Positions 1 through 13,585 are shown, numbered from the stretch's first letter. The stretch is DNA of 64,000 nucleotides from Paraspadella gotoi (GCA_051294375.1 CM119263.1:18562628-18626627); one strand, 5' to 3'. Notes: generated by a model from the sequence alone, not told the origin. Numbers and translations: made by a program.

Positions 1-2300
1 NNNNNNNNNNNNNNNNNNNNNNNNNNNNNNNNNNNNNNNNNNNNNNNNNNNNNNNNNNNNNNNNNNNNNNNNNNNNNNNNNNNNNNNNNNNNNNNNNNNN
101 NNNNNNNNNNNNNNNNNNNNNNNNNNNNNNNNNNNNNNNNNNNNNNNNNNNNNNNNNNNNNNNNNNNNNNNNNNNNNNNNNNNNNNNNGAGAGTGAAATG
201 GAGAAAAAGAGAGAGAAAGAGAGAAGATCCGCCTCTTGAGCAGTAAAGAATATAAATTGAAAAAGAGAAAATAAGAAAGGAAAACAAAAAAATGAATAAA
301 GCGAAGAAAAGAGAATTTGGAGCACAAACTCAGGCGCCCTCTCGTGGGGAGCAATAATAGGAGAGGAGGAAGAGAGAAAAGGAGAAAGAGAAGAAAGAAA
401 AAGAAAGAAATAAAAAAGAGAAGAAAAAAAATGGAGGAACCGTGGAACCGTCCTTCCTTTCATATTTTTTTTTAGTTTTGGCAGAAGAGAAAAGTCTCTG
501 TTGATCTTTTGATAGATGAGAGTCAGAAAGACTATTTTATCGAAAAAATATTTTTTCTTTACTTTGACCTTCAATTATGCCACATATNNNNNNNNNNNNN
601 NNNNNNNNNNNNNNNNNNNNNNNNNNNNNNNNNNNNNNNNNNNNNNNNNNNNNNNNNNNNNNNNNNNNNNNNNNNNNNNNNNNNNNNNNNNNNNNNNNNN
701 TTTCCTTCTCTCTCTCTTCTCTCTCTCTCTCTAATCTCTCTCTCTCTCTCTCAATCTTTGACCAAGTTCTCTTCACTAAAAGGCTTCAACGCTTCGAACC
801 TCTCGACTCTCGAAAACGCTTTCCTTATAAATCCTTTCCTTTCATCCCACGTTTCCTTTTTTTCCTCCCTCCTCTTTCAATCCCCCTTTCTCCCGCCAGA
901 GGGCCTCCGAATCGAGAGGACCTCTTCAAAAAAACAAAAAAACTCAAGTAGAAAAAAAGTCCTCGAAGGGGCTTAGCTTAAGCTGAAGGCAAAGTTGGTT
1001 TAAAAGTCCCAACCTACTTCAAGCCAGCCTCCGGAGTGCCTCCCTTTTAAAAGGCGACATCACAAAGCCATCCCTCCGACGACGAATCACCCCCTGCTAC
1101 CCACAAAATGTGGATGGCAATGAGCCAACTGTTTCAAAACAAAGGAGCTACAAATAAAAAATCTGCTTCATCGAAACAACTCTTCTTCTTTGTCGACACT
1201 ACAGCCAGTGATAAGGGCCGTTTGCTTTTGGGGGCAAGTACATCAACCGATCAAAAGAGAATGGGTAGATGGTGAATAAGTGTCAGAGATGTCAGGCCTC
1301 ACCGATAATTCAATGCATTCTCTTCATATCGTTCGTATTCTCCATGAAGATCTGACATATTTTATATTTAGCCTTAGTAAATCTTGAAATGCCCAAACAT
1401 TAATTATCAACCATCGTGTAGACCGTTTCTCATTCTTCGCCTATCACCCGTTAGACTCTCTTTCCCCCTTTCCCTCCCACCAGAAAAAAAACAATCCCGT
1501 TTTCTTTCCTTCCACCTCTTCACGTCGGTTCTTGTCCGCTTTTCTGCCCGCTTTTCTGCCCGCTTCTTAGTTCCTCTTGTTTTTGTTTCCAATTATCTCC
1601 AAATTGTTGTTGATTTTTTATTCTTCTCTCCTTCCCGCCCTCGGGGGTGGATGAGAAGGGGGGAGAGAAGGAGGGGCGGGGAGAAGCTGGAGACGGAGAG
1701 AATGAAAGTTCGATGGAAGAAACTGGGATGGAAAGAAAAATGGAAAGAATGGGAAACGGTCGGCGCACAAAGCTCCTTCGCGGGCGGAAATTCGATTGGA
1801 ATAATAAGAAGGAAAATGATGAATGGTGGGAGAAGGGATTTTTTAAGGGGCGGGATTTCGGGTGAGGTCGAAGTGAGGCTAAAGTTTGGTTCGTGAGGGG
1901 AGAGTTTATAGAGGGAAAGAGTCACTTTGATCATGAAGCGAGTGATTTGAAGGAAATGCTAGTTTAAGAAGAGAATAGAATTAGGGATTTTTAAACGACT
2001 TATTTCGCACGTAAATGTTAAAGAAAAATGTTAAATGTTAAAGACCAATATTAAAGAAATGATTTCTGTTTTCTTGCTCGAAAATAATGTATTATATATT
2101 ATTTTAATGTTACAAAAAAATTGTCTTAAATCTTAGTATTTTGAATGTTAAATTTAATAATACGTAGCTTTACGGTGACTGAATTCTCTTGATCGAAAAA
2201 GTTAAAGAGTAAAAGAATGAATTCTTTGGTAGAAGCCAACCGTGGGGTCTGAAGATTGATCCTTTCTCTTGGAAGGATTCCTAACTTAATTCGAGTATTT

Positions 2301-2334
<34 letters not shown>

Positions 2335-3657
2335 NNNNNNNNNNNNNNNNNNNNNNNNNNNNNNNNNNNNNNNNNNNNNNNNNNNNNNNNNNNNNNNNNN
2401 NNNNNNNNNNNNNNNNNNNNNNNNNNNNNNNNNNNNNNNNNNNNNNNNNNNNNNNNNNNNNNNNNNNNNNNNNNNNNNNNNNNNNNNNNNNNNNNNNNNN
2501 NNNNNNNNNNNNNNNNNNNNNNNNNNNNNNNNNNNNNNNNNNNNNNNNNNNNNNNNNNNNNNNNNNNNNNNNNNNNNNNNNNNNNNNNNNNNNNNNNNNN
2601 NNNNNNNNNNNNNNNNNNNNNNNNNNNNNNNNNNNNNNNGCTTCCGGTCGGCGTCGGTGGCGCGTCCTCGGCCGCGCCTCCGACGCCAAGGAGACGGGAG
2701 AAGAATGAGGAGGAAGAGGAAGAGGNNNNNNNNNNNNNNNNNNNNNNNNNNNNNNNNNNNNNNNNNNNNNNNNNNNNNNNNNNNNNNNNNNNNNNNNNNN
2801 NNNNNNNNNNNNNNNNNNNNNNNNNNNNNNNNNNNNNNNNNNNNNNNNNNNNNNNNNNNNNNNNNNNNNNNNNNNNNNNNNNNNNNNNNNNNNNNNNNNN
2901 NNNNNNNNNNNNNNNNNNNNNNNNNNNNNNNNNNNNNNNNNNNNNNNNNNNNNAAAAAAAAAAAACACTACGTACAGAAAACGTAGACGAGTTTCCTAAT
3001 CAGTAGACAACACTTATCTTACAAGATAAGAAATGTCTGGAAAAAATGGTTTCAAGCTTTGAAAATTTTACCGACTCCCGATGTATTTTTTTTCATCGTA
3101 CGAAAAAAAAAAATCAAATCCTGTCCGTCCCAAAACGCGGTTAAAAAATATCAGCAAACTTTTTTTGGTTCCGCAGGTTACCGGGTGGTCTTGGTTACAA
3201 CTGGTTTCCTTGGTTTCCGTGGAAGGGCTACTCCGAGTTTCCGCCGGGTTACCAAGGAGTGAGTCGGCGCGCTAAGTTGTTACACAGAGATCTTGAGGTG
3301 AGAGGCAAAGTCCATAAAACGGGAGAACCACGACACGGAAACACAAACATAGAGGGAGAGGAAATAGAAGGGAGAAACATAAAGAAAAACGAGAGAGAGG
3401 GAGACATGTTCGAAAAGAAACGAAATAAAACCGGAATAAATAATGTTGGGAGCGAGTAATAAAAATTTCAAGCGGTACAGAAGGAAGCGATAAAGAGAAC
3501 AGGGGGAANNNNNNNNNNNNNNNNNNNNNNNNNNNNNNNNNNNNNNNNNNNNNNNNNNNNNNNNNNNNNNNNNNNNNNNNNNNNNNNNNNNNNNNNNNNN
3601 NNNNNNNNNNNNNNNNNNNNNNNNNNNNNNNNNNNNNNNNNNNNNNNNNNNNNNNNN

Positions 3658-3692
<35 letters not shown>

Positions 3693-5040
3693 AGAATGTA
3701 GGATTAAAACAAGGAGGCGACAAGATAGGAAGAACGTGGGAAGACCTCAATTTCGTCAAGCGACCTCAAGCGGGAACCNNNNNNNNNNNNNNNNNNNNNN
3801 NNNNNNNNNNNNNNNNNNNNNNNNNNNNNNNNNNNNNNNNNNNNNNNNNNNNNNNNNNNNNNNNNNNNNNNNNNNNNNNNNNNNNNNNNNNNNNNNNNNN
3901 NNNNNNNNNNNNNNNNNNNNNNNNNNNNNNNNNNNNNNNNNNNNNNNNNNNNNNNNNNNNNNNNNNNNNNNNNNNNNNNNNNNNNNNNNNNNNNNNNNNN
4001 NNNNNNNNNNNNNNNNNNNNNNNNNNNNNNNNNNNNNNNNNNNNNNNNNNNNNNNNNNNNNNNNNNNNNNNNNNNNNNNNNNNNNNNNNNNNNNNNNNNN
4101 NNNNNNNNNNNNNNNNNNNNNNNNNNNNNNNNNNNNNNNNNNNNNNNNNNNNNNNNNNNNNNNNNNNNNNNNNNNNNNNNNNNNNNNNNNNNNNNNNNNN
4201 NNNNNNNNNNNNNNNNNNNNNNNNNNNNNNNNNNNNNNNNNNNNNNNNNNNNNNNNNNNNNNNNNNNNNNNNNNNNNNNNNNNNNNNNNNNNNNNNNNNN
4301 NNNNNNNNNNNNNNNNNNNNNNNNNNNNNNNNNNNNNNNNNNNNNNNNNNNNNNNNNNNNNNNNNNNNNNNNNNNNNNNNNNNNNNNNNNNNNNNNNNNN
4401 NNNNNNNNNNNNNNNNNNNNNNNNNNNNNNNNNNNNNNNNNNNNNNNNNNNNNNNNNNNNNNNNNNNNNNNNNNNNNNNNNNNNNNNNNNNNNNNNNNNN
4501 NNNNNNNNNNNNNNNNNNNNNNNNNNNNNNNNNNNNNNNNNNNNNNNNNNNNNNNNNNNNNNNNNNNNNNNNNNNNNNNNNNNNNNNNNNNNNNNNNNNN
4601 NNNNNNNNNNNNNNNNNNNNNNNNNNNNNNNNNNNNNNNNNNNNNNNNNNNNNNNNNNNNNNNNNNNNNNNNNNNNNNNNNNNNNNNNNNNNNNNNNNNN
4701 NNNNNNNNNNNNNNNNNNNNNNNNNNNNNNNNNNNNNNNNNNNNNNNNNNNNCAATTTAGATCGAAGCTCCTTTTAAATTAATTTCCCTTTTTAAATTTC
4801 CTAAGGTTTTTAATGAAATTTCCTTGAAATCTTTATCCCTATTCTTCATCTATTTAACTCTTCGCACCTCCCTTCATTTTTCTTTCCTTCAACTCCTCTT
4901 TCCTCTTTCCTTTTCTCATCTCAAATTGGGTCACCCCTCTTCGTCGCCTTCTCCGCCCACGTCGTCCCCAGAGCGGAACTCCCCCCTCTCTTCCTCATCC
5001 TTCTCTCCCTATCATCCTCGACGAAAGTGGGTCATCTGTT

Positions 5041-5043
<3 letters not shown>

Positions 5044-5116
<73 letters not shown>
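5044..5116. repeat. (CT)n microsatellite
   Basis: An uninterrupted CT dinucleotide tract of about 73 bases. It produces long Leu-Ser or Arg-Glu frames on the two strands that are not genes. Confidence 0.97.
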
Positions 5117-5118
<2 letters not shown>

Positions 5119-5211
5119 CTCCAAACCGCATTTCCTTATTCCTTCTCACGCGCGTGAAAATTGTCTCGAATCTGAATCTAGTTTTCACCGACGAGTTTTT
5201 AATATCGAGGC

Positions 5212-5241
5212 TCACGTGATGTTTCGTCCAAAGTCACGTGA
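5212..5241. promoter_or_regulatory. Pair of TCACGTGA palindromes
   Basis: TCACGTGA occurs at 5212-5219 and again at 5234-5241, with start sites 22 bases apart (about two helical turns). CACGTG is the canonical E-box bound by bHLH-leucine-zipper factors such as USF, MITF/TFE and MAX, and flanking T/A is favoured by several of them. Function is inferred only from the motif and the pairing; no gene start was recognised nearby. Confidence 0.35.
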
Positions 5242-7356
5242 TAATCTTTTCGCGTTTCTGTGATGTTTCGTCGATCTACTTTTACCCCGAACGTCAAATG
5301 TCGACGATCGAGAGACTTGAGATCTTACGAGAAAATTCACGAGGATAAATTTATATAAGACGACATTATTTGAAAATTTTAACTAAATTTTGCTCGTTAC
5401 ATATATGAAATTGGTACAATTGTACTGAATCAACCTTGTTGCGTTCGAATAATTACATATTGGATATAATTGTATCTAATTGCATGGCCTTACTTTCAAT
5501 CATCGCAACTATAACTGAAGACGAAAACATAAAAAAAGGTTCACAATTCACCGAAATTTCTTTCTCGAATTTTGTCCTCACAATTCCTCAAATCTTCCTC
5601 AATCTTTCCCCATGAAATTTTCTGCCAGATTCTCGATTCTTTCGTCCTTCGGCGAAATTCCCGGCGAAATACGACATTTTTTTTTCTCATCGGATGTCGA
5701 TTTGTCATCGTCGTNNNNNNNNNNGTCGTCGTCGCTGTCTTCGTCGTCAGCACCGACGCCGTCGCAGTCGTCGTTACCGTGAAGAGTAAAACCCTGTCGT
5801 TTGTGATGATGTGATGTCGCTAAAGAGGAAAGAATCACGAAGCTTCAAGNNNNNNNNNNNNNNNNNNNNNNNNNNNNNNNNNNNNNNNNNNNNNNNNNNN
5901 NNNNNNNNNNNNNNNNNNNNNNNNNNNNNNNNNNNNNNNNNNNNNNNNNNNNNNNNNNNNNNNNNNNNNNNNNNNNNNNNNNNNNNNNNNNNNNNNNNNN
6001 NNNNNNNNNNNNNNNNNNNNNNNNNNNNNNNNNNNNNNNNNNNNNNNNNNNNNNNNNNNNNNNNNNNNNNNNNNNNNNNNNNNNNNNNNNNNNNNNNNNN
6101 NNNNNNNNNNNNNNNNNNNNNNNNNNNNNNNNNNNNNNNNNNNNNNNNNNNNNNNNNNNNNNNNNNNNNNNNNNNNNNNNNNNNNNNNNNNNNNNNNNNN
6201 NNNNNNNNNNNNNNNNNNNNNNNNNNNNNNNNNNNNNNNNNNNNNNNNNNNNNNNNNNNNNNNNNNNNNNNNNNNNNNNNNNNNNNNNNNNNNNNNNNNN
6301 NNNNNNNNNNNNNNNNNNNNNNNNNNNNNNNNNNNNNNNNNNNNNNNNNNNNNNNNNNNNNNNNNNNNNNNNNNNNNNNNNNNNNNNNNNNNNNNNNNNN
6401 NNNAGACACGAGTGAAGACAAATGAGTGGCTCCGAGCTTCGACGCGAGACGAGTCCTGTTTTCTTGTTTTCTTGTTTTCTTGTTTTGGTTTTTNNNNNNN
6501 NNNNNNNNNNNNNNNNNNNNNNNNNNNNNNNNNNNNNNNNNNNNNNNNNNNNNNNNNNNNNNNNNNNNNNNNNNNNNNNNNNNNNNNNNNNNNNNNNNNN
6601 NNNNNNNNNNNNNNNNNNNNNNNNNNNNNNNNNNNNNNNNNNNNNNNNNNNNNNNNNNNNNNNNNNNNNNNNNNNNNNNNNNNNNNNNTCTCTGCCAATC
6701 TGCAGTACCCTACTTCACTTACAACAGTCACCCTAGACCAGCTATCTCTTATAAAATCTTCTATCTCTTAAACCTTCTTGAACCTCTCGCTCTCGCTCTC
6801 TCTCTCGCTCTCTCTCCCACTTTCACTTTTCCCGCGTATCTCCCTCTCTCAGGAGAACACCTGGATATAAATCACGATTTCTCTTCCCCTCTTCAAAATT
6901 TNNNNNNNNNNNNNNNNNNNNNNNNNNNNNNNNNNNNNNNNNNNNNNNNNNNNNNNNNNNNNNNNNNNNNNNNNNNNNNNNNNNNNNNNNNNNNNNNNNN
7001 NNNNNNNNNNNNNNNNNNNNNNNNNNNNNNNNNNNNNNNNNNNNNNNNNNNNNNNNNNNNNNNNNNNNNNNNNNNNNNNNNNNNNNNNNNNNNNNNNNNN
7101 NNNNNNNNNNNNNNNNNNNNNNNNNNNNNNNNNNNNNNNNNNNNNNNNNNNNNNNNNNGCCGCTCGAGACGGTACTTCCGGCGACGCATACAGAACAACG
7201 CGTCAGTCGCCGGGAATGTTTACGTCTCTTTTTCGCTTCTATTTTCTCTCTCTCNNNNNNNNNNNNNNNNNNNNNNNNNNNNNNNNNNNNNNNNNNNNNN
7301 NNNNNNNNNNNNNNNNNNNNNNNNNNNNNNNNNNNNNNNNNNNNNNNNNNNNNNNN

Positions 7357-7392
<36 letters not shown>

Positions 7393-9520
7393 GGTCCCAG
7401 ATGATGGGCGGGACCATCAGGGAGGCTGAGAAGGTGAGGTAAGTCAACGGCGGGAAGATGGGGATGGGTGACGACGAAAAGATATAATAATGGGGAAAGT
7501 AAAGTAAAGTAAAGTAAAATAAAACAAAATACAAAAATATCTATGCATAAAATTAATAAATAAAAAAAGTAGACTTGTAACATTCACAAGATAAAGGAAA
7601 TAAAATAAAATAATGCCGAGAACACAGGATTAAAATTCGAAGGTGAAAACATTTAGCGTCGTTCGTGGGGAGACCGCGCGAGAAGGAAAAGCGCAACACG
7701 CTGGGGTAACCTGAGGAAAAAAAGGAAATATGTGCGTGAGATATGGGGTGGAAATATGTGCGGGAGAAATGTGGTCTGGAGGTAGATGTGCGTTAGTGGA
7801 TGTGGAGTAAAAGAATAAAGAAAGAAGGCGAATCTTTAAGGAAGGAAGGAAAAATAGATAAAAAATATGAGGAGAGAGGAAAGTAGAATTGGAGGGCCGC
7901 CTCATTCAGAGGAGGCCCCATTTTTATTCTGTTCCAAAGGGAGAATTTTTTTTTGGTAAAAAGGAAGAGAGGGGGAGTGGACGGATTGAAACGTTTTGTT
8001 ATCTGATGTTGGCTTTCGTTTTTTTTTTCCTCATTTTTTAAAATTTTCTTTTTTTCGTCCAATAGAGATAAGGAGCGAAATAAAAACGTTTGTTTACGGC
8101 AGAAACGCTGACACGCCCATTGTTGACTCCCGGCGTTCGGACGAAGGCGGTTTATTGGCCAATTCAAAATTATTCATGGGTGAACATCGAAATAAACCGT
8201 ACATCTTAATCAAGCAATGATGAGTATGTTGATTTTTTTATATGACTTATATGTCGACAACTTTTTCAGACTCTTTTGTCTCAATCCAACACTCGTCCCA
8301 TTCTCTAAAGTATGAACAAGACGCGCTTCTCCTATCGATGACGCTTACTCCCCTCACTACACCCCCCCATAATAATTTCATGGTGCCTCTCGCACGGCTT
8401 CCACGCTTCTATGGTGTCGTCGTCTGGCCGTCGAGACCCCGCGCGCGTCCTTTCCATCTATGGTGCCGTCCGCGCGGTCATGGTGCCAAATTCCGCGTGG
8501 AATCGAATCGCCTTTTGTCGCCGGATCACGTTTGATATATGATGGGAGTGAAATGGGCCTTGAAATGAAGCGGAGGGAGAGATGGGAGGGAGGGAGGAAA
8601 AAGAGAGGGAGGGAGGGAGAAAGAGGGGAAGGAGAGGAATAAAAAAGAGGCGGAGTATTAGAGGCGAGGAGGAAGATTAGGAAGTAGGGACTAAGAGAGG
8701 AAGGGAGGGGAAGGGAAATAAGGTACGAGAAGAAAACAGTAACGATAAAATTAATACGAAAAGTAGGCGGGTTTTATAAAAGGTTAACAACAATAAAGGG
8801 GGAAGCAGGCCTGTGGCGCGGGGGGAACAAAGGGCTGGTTGGAGATAGAAAATAAAACATGAAAAGAAAAAAAGAAATGGTATAAAAACCAAGTGGAAGA
8901 ATGTGAGAGGAAAGGGAGGAAAAAAACAAGAAAGGAGTGTTAAGGTGGGAAGGAAGCAGCTGAATGTTGCCCGACGAGAGATGGCTGAGGTGAGGAGGAA
9001 GCTTTTGGTGAGGGAAGGTAAGGCGCTGAGGAGTGACTCAAGTGAAAGAAGGAAAGAAGAATAGAACAAAGACAGAAACGAGAACCGTTACAGCGTTGTA
9101 TGTTTGCAGCTGCTCGTTTTATGGATTCTCGCTCACCTCGCGTGTGTTTCGCTACTAAGTGGAGGACTATGGCTGTTGGGAAAGAGAATCGCGGTGAGAA
9201 TATTTTAGAAGGAAGAACAGTTGGTTAAACGAATTAAATAATTACTTATCTATGCCTCGTAACAAAAAGAATAAATGTTATTTCTATAAGTTGCGACAGA
9301 CGATTATGCTCATGTATCGCAAACTCGGATTAGCAATTTGAAGCAGAATACGTGCAAAGTCGTTAAAGGCGGACTCTAATGCGTTGGATGCGGAGGCGGC
9401 AGCGGAGGCGACGGCAGAAACGAATGCGGGGGCGTTGAAAAAAAGTCACGACTTAGAGAAGATGATAAAAAAATGCAAACTCGAATTTGGCGAATACGTG
9501 ACCCACTTTTTTTGTCTTCT

Positions 9521-9521
<1 letters not shown>

Positions 9522-9590
<69 letters not shown>

Positions 9591-9594
9591 CTCT
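9522..9594. repeat. Imperfect (CT)n microsatellite
   Basis: CT dinucleotides interrupted by TTCT, GTCT and similar units. Confidence 0.93.
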
Positions 9595-9939
9595 GGCTGT
9601 CAGTATAGCGATCTTTGTTTCATTCTTATCTCTTCTACAATCCCTGGTTTTCCGGCCATTTTTTTACAACGTCTTAAAACATCGGAGAAGTCGAGCTGCC
9701 ATAGAATGGCCCACATTGCTTGGGGAATTGGTGAGAGGACGGGGCACAAAAAAAAAAGCGGGGAAACGAAGTGGAATTTGAAAATTGTTGATTTTAAGAA
9801 ATAAACTCGTACATATATATACTATATATATATTATATATATATACTTTATTTAAAAAAATGATATTATCTTTGTTTAAAAAATGAATGTGTAAAAACGA
9901 AAACCAGTCTGAGACAAACGAGGGACGAGGGGAAAATGG

Positions 9940-10300
9940 GATGACCGAAAGAAGGGTTGAGAGGAGGAATGAATGAAGGATGAAAAAGTGAATAGAGGGT
10001 TGAAAGAATGTAGGATTCAAGGAAGATGAAGGGATGAAGGGATGAATGGACTAAGTTAAGAATGAGAATCTGAAAGTTTGATGTGACGAAGGGAAAGAAA
10101 GGTCGATAAGATGAAGGGACGAAAGGAAGAAGCGAAGAAGTGAGAATATATGAGAATATGATAATATGAAGGGTTGAAGAGATGAAGGGATGAAAGGACA
10201 GAACAAAGAAGGGGAAAGAAATGAAAAGAGGAAGGGTTGAAGGTATAAAAGGAAAAAAAAGGGTTGAATGGATGAAGAGTTGAATAAGGAAAAAAAAGGG
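9940..10300. repeat. Degenerate purine-rich minisatellite
   Basis: Repeated variants of GAAGGGATGAA and GGGTTGAA occur throughout, for example the consecutive GAAGGGATGAAGGGATGAA at 10027-10046. Units are about 9-11 bases and heavily diverged. The + strand is almost free of cytosine. Confidence 0.65.
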
Positions 10301-11075
10301 GGAGAAATAGGAGAAGGAGATTTTTGGCTGACGCGACTTCGACGTCGTGGAGAAATAACAAAAGGACCCGAGTGAACAATGAACGGAACGACATAACGAC
10401 GAACGTTTGACCTCAGAGTTCATTTGCCAAAAAAGAAAAAGAAAGAAAAGAAAAAAGAGGATTTTTTTTCGGCCCTGTTGTAGTTTTTTTAACTTTATCC
10501 GTCTTTTTGGTCGTTTTGAGTTAAGTTGCGACGGAGAAACAAGTTCTGTTGCGATTTAAGGATTTATTTTGCGTTTGATTTTGGCAATAATGTAAGAGCG
10601 ATTCTCGTTTTAGGTCAAAAATCGAGCGTGCGAATAGAAAGATCTCCAAAGCAGAACGACTTTGATAAGCGAACTTCAGGGATACTATATGAACAAAATA
10701 GTGTTAAACGTTAAGTTAAATTAAATTGATTGTTTTGATTTGTTTTTATAAACGTATTCATTTTAAATGACTCAATAAGTTATATTTTAAACTCTTTTTC
10801 TTTCATATACATAGCACATTATTCAACTGCGACCTATTTAAGGCTTTAATGCAACAGTTCGAAGGCTATTTCTCGACGATTCGATATCGATTTTGCAAAT
10901 GAAGCAGAGATTATGGAAACCTTCGCCGCCCATATCAGGGCGAAGAAAAAAATCCGCATCATTTATAAACGTGTTTGACATCGAAATGATCCCTCGTCAA
11001 AGATATAAAGACGGATAAAAAAAAGGATAACGGAACGGGCGATATTTTTATGACGTAGTCATAAACGGAGTCTTG

Positions 11076-11118
11076 CCGGCCCCGATCGAGCGCGATACTC
11101 ACGTCGGCCGGGGCCTCG
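11076..11118. repeat. GC-rich short inverted repeat
   Basis: GGCCCCG near 11079 is complementary to CGGGGCC near 11112, giving a 7-bp GC stem around a loop of roughly 26 bases. No known RNA or terminator assignment is made. Confidence 0.4.
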
Positions 11119-11354
11119 AAGAACATTCGCGTCGTCGAAACATATCGTTGGGTGAAGGGAGAAAAAGTAGTTAAGGCTGGGTGAGGGGGGGATAGCTATC
11201 AGGGGGAGGGGGATTCGTAAATTGTAGGCTTGGGGGTTGAGCCTCGTCGAGGGAAAGAGGGAAGCGCGCGATGAGAGCTCGTTGCGGGGGTCCCGTAGAG
11301 AACCCCATATGTCACCACTTCAACTCAGTCATTAACTACGCGACAAGGGGACGA

Positions 11355-11462
11355 TGGGGAAAACGACGACGACAACGACGACAACAATGAGATCGACGAC
11401 GACTACAACGACGCAGACGACGACAATGAAGGCGACGACGACGGTGACTACGGCAACGTAAC
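11355..11462. repeat. (GAC)n/(ACG)n-rich trinucleotide tract
   Basis: Interrupted GAC/ACG triplets (GACGACGACAACGACGACA and similar). On the minus strand this reads as a valine-rich frame, a by-product of the repeat. Confidence 0.85.
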
Positions 11463-12658
11463 GACGTCGCTTAATGATGTTCCGAGGTATTCGTGCAAAG
11501 GCAAAACAAACATTTGTCATTTATCCCGTCTGCTTAGCGGAAATATGGTGTAAGGAAAGAAGGAGGTGGGGAAAAAGGAAAATGGGGTTGGGGGGAAAGG
11601 GAGGGGAAGAGTGGGAAGAAGACGAGTGGGTCAGGGTTGCGGGCGGGGTTTACAAAAGGCGGAAGATTAAGGAGCGATTATGACCAAGAAAATGGGAAGA
11701 TAAAAATTCGCGGGAAAATGAGGTGGAGAAATGGAAAGGGTGATGGAAAAATGAAAGAGAAGGGGAAACCGAAATGAGAAGAAGAGGAATAAGGAAAAGG
11801 GAAAAAACACCAGCGACGGGGAGAGGAAGAAAAAATTGGGAGGACATTAAAGAAAACGAGAGGAAAGAAAGAAAGAAAAGAAAAGAAAAAGGGTATTTGG
11901 AGGAGAAAAAAAAAGTTAATGGGTAATTTAGGAAAAGCGAACAAAAACAAGGACTCGATGTAATTGGAAACGGAGAAAAACAAAATATAAAAGAAAAAAA
12001 AAAGAATCGATCAAAGCTCGACTCAAAACAAAATTAAGTTTCAAAACTTTGAAAAACTCATAAAAATTAGGACGATTCGCAAAAAAAAACCTGTTCGGGT
12101 ATTCTTCTGAGGGTAAAACGATTTTAATTTTAGTTTTAAAAAAAAATTTCAAGAGGTGAACAACTTTTCTGGTCTAAAAATTTCTCCCAATGTCACGACC
12201 AAATTTAATCATTAAAAAATTTCAAGATTGAGTCAAGGCCTTTTTTAATCTTTTTCGTTTGTACTTCTCACGTACTTGTTTAATTTTTTAAATTGTTTTC
12301 TTTTGCAAAACTTAAACAACAATAATAACAGTTATAGTTAAAATTGAATATATTTTTTATATGAAATTGGTTCAACCAACATATATTAAATATATATATA
12401 TATATATTATTTTGTAACGTATTGACGGAATAAATCACATCAGCTGAGAACTTGCTCACTGCTCAGATAGAAGCTGAGTAAAATGACCAAACTAGAAACG
12501 AGAATTCTCCGAGACTCACGAATCGAGCTCAATGAGAGCGAGACAGAGGGAAACTCGGAGCGAGCCGGAGTGAGAGTGAGTCACGCTAATCTTTCTTCTG
12601 AAGCTGAAAGATGATGGAATCGCTGAAAAAAACTAAATGGCTGTCGTTTAGAAGCGCT

Positions 12659-12661
<3 letters not shown>

Positions 12662-12711
<50 letters not shown>
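12662..12711. repeat. (TC)n microsatellite
   Basis: A pure dinucleotide tract of 50 bases. Confidence 0.97.
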
Positions 12712-12714
<3 letters not shown>

Positions 12715-13106
12715 TTCAATTTTGATTTGTCCTTCACCTTGAATCTTGAAGATTTAAACGTTCTATTTGCTGTGGTATCATCTCCGCACATATATTCGCT
12801 TTTTGAATCTTTTCGTTTTTTCAACTTCACCAAATCCGTTAACGTGACGAATGAACAAAAGGGAAACGTTTCGATGCCAAAATCTCTAATTGAAAAAAAT
12901 TATCCAACATAAAAATTAGGAGATCCGAGATAGATGGATCAGATGCAGCCCTTAACTTTACCAAATCGCATTAAATCATTCAGAGTCACAAATAAGAAAT
13001 GCAATTAAATCCAATTTATTTTTTTGCTTTAGAGTCGTCGTATATGTGATGTGAGTACATGTTGAAGTATAGCATCGTTTCATGAGGTTAACACATACAG
13101 AAGACT

Positions 13107-13585
13107 GGACCAAATTTATTGAAATTTGGTATGAACGATCCCTATGTAAATACAAATAGAAATATCGAGGCGAATTTCAATATTTGACCCCTGAGCCGAG
13201 ATATTTTTGTTTTGAACAGTTGCATAGACGTTTACACTTCCACAAAAACGTATTTATTACCACAAAAATATTAATTTAACATAATTTTCAGCTTCATGAA
13301 CATCAGCAGTTCAAGTCAGATTTAGAATAATTTTTGAAAATTGGAAGTCAAACGATGAGCCATGCATCTTCTAACTATGCTTAATTATTGAAAACTTATC
13401 AATTTTAGTTCAAAAAAGTTTTTTTATATGTTTAAAACGTCAATGCATCTGATACTACTAAAATTTTTTTTTAAATTTAAAAAAAATTGTCAGGGGTCGA
13501 ATATCAAAATTCGCCTCAATAGTTCCATTTAAATTGTCATTAGGACTCTATATGTAAATTTTCATGAAATTCGATCGGGGAGTTT
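13107..13585. repeat. Imperfect inverted repeat, arms about 90 bp
   Basis: The left arm (about 13107-13195) is the diverged reverse complement of the right arm (about 13489-13585). The clearest match is the left arm reversed, CAGGGGTCAAATATTGAAAT, against CAGGGGTCGAATATCAAAAT on the right, followed by a shared TTCGCCTC. The spacer is about 290 bases of AT-rich sequence without an ORF. The outer part of the right arm (ATTTTCATGAAATTCGATCG) resembles the tail of dispersed repeats in many arthropod genomes. I read it as two inverted copies of one short repeat or a fold-back element; no target-site duplication was found. Confidence 0.65.

Larger units (their letters stand above)
1..7390. other. 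Gap-riddled intergenic region with CT/GA tracts
   Basis: Unknown bases lie at 1-188, 588-700, 2335-2639, 2726-2953, 3509-3657, 3779-4752, 5715-5724, 5850-6403, 6494-6688, 6902-7158 and 7255-7356. Several gaps directly abut CT or GA dinucleotide tracts (701-753, 2302-2334, 3658-3690, 7357-7389), so they probably hide longer repeats. The readable sequence is purine-rich (189-460, 3300-3500), pyrimidine-rich (700-900) or AT-rich (1970-2170, 5340-5530). A run at 970-1130 has several short complementary segments but matches no RNA family I know. No convincing exon was seen; the open frames here are open only because they cross N runs or dinucleotide repeats. Confidence 0.8.
7390..12661. other. Non-coding, purine-rich low-complexity region
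   Basis: There are no gaps here. It contains a GTAAA pentamer run (7496-7530), long G/A-rich stretches (8560-9070, 9900-10450, 11540-12000), a CT tract (9522-9594), a short AT dinucleotide run (9812-9846), a GAC-rich tract (about 11355-11462) and AT-rich sequence to 12420. A small alanine-rich open segment at 9384-9500 starts with an ATG and runs into the CT tract; it has no splice or homology support and I do not call it an exon. Confidence 0.7.

Noticed and set aside
3736-4782. Frame of 348 codons
   Set aside because: Almost entirely unknown bases; only the first 14 and last few codons are real sequence.
9384-9500. Alanine-rich short exon candidate
   Set aside because: It opens at an ATG but has no acceptable splice signal, runs into a CT tract and shows no family resemblance.
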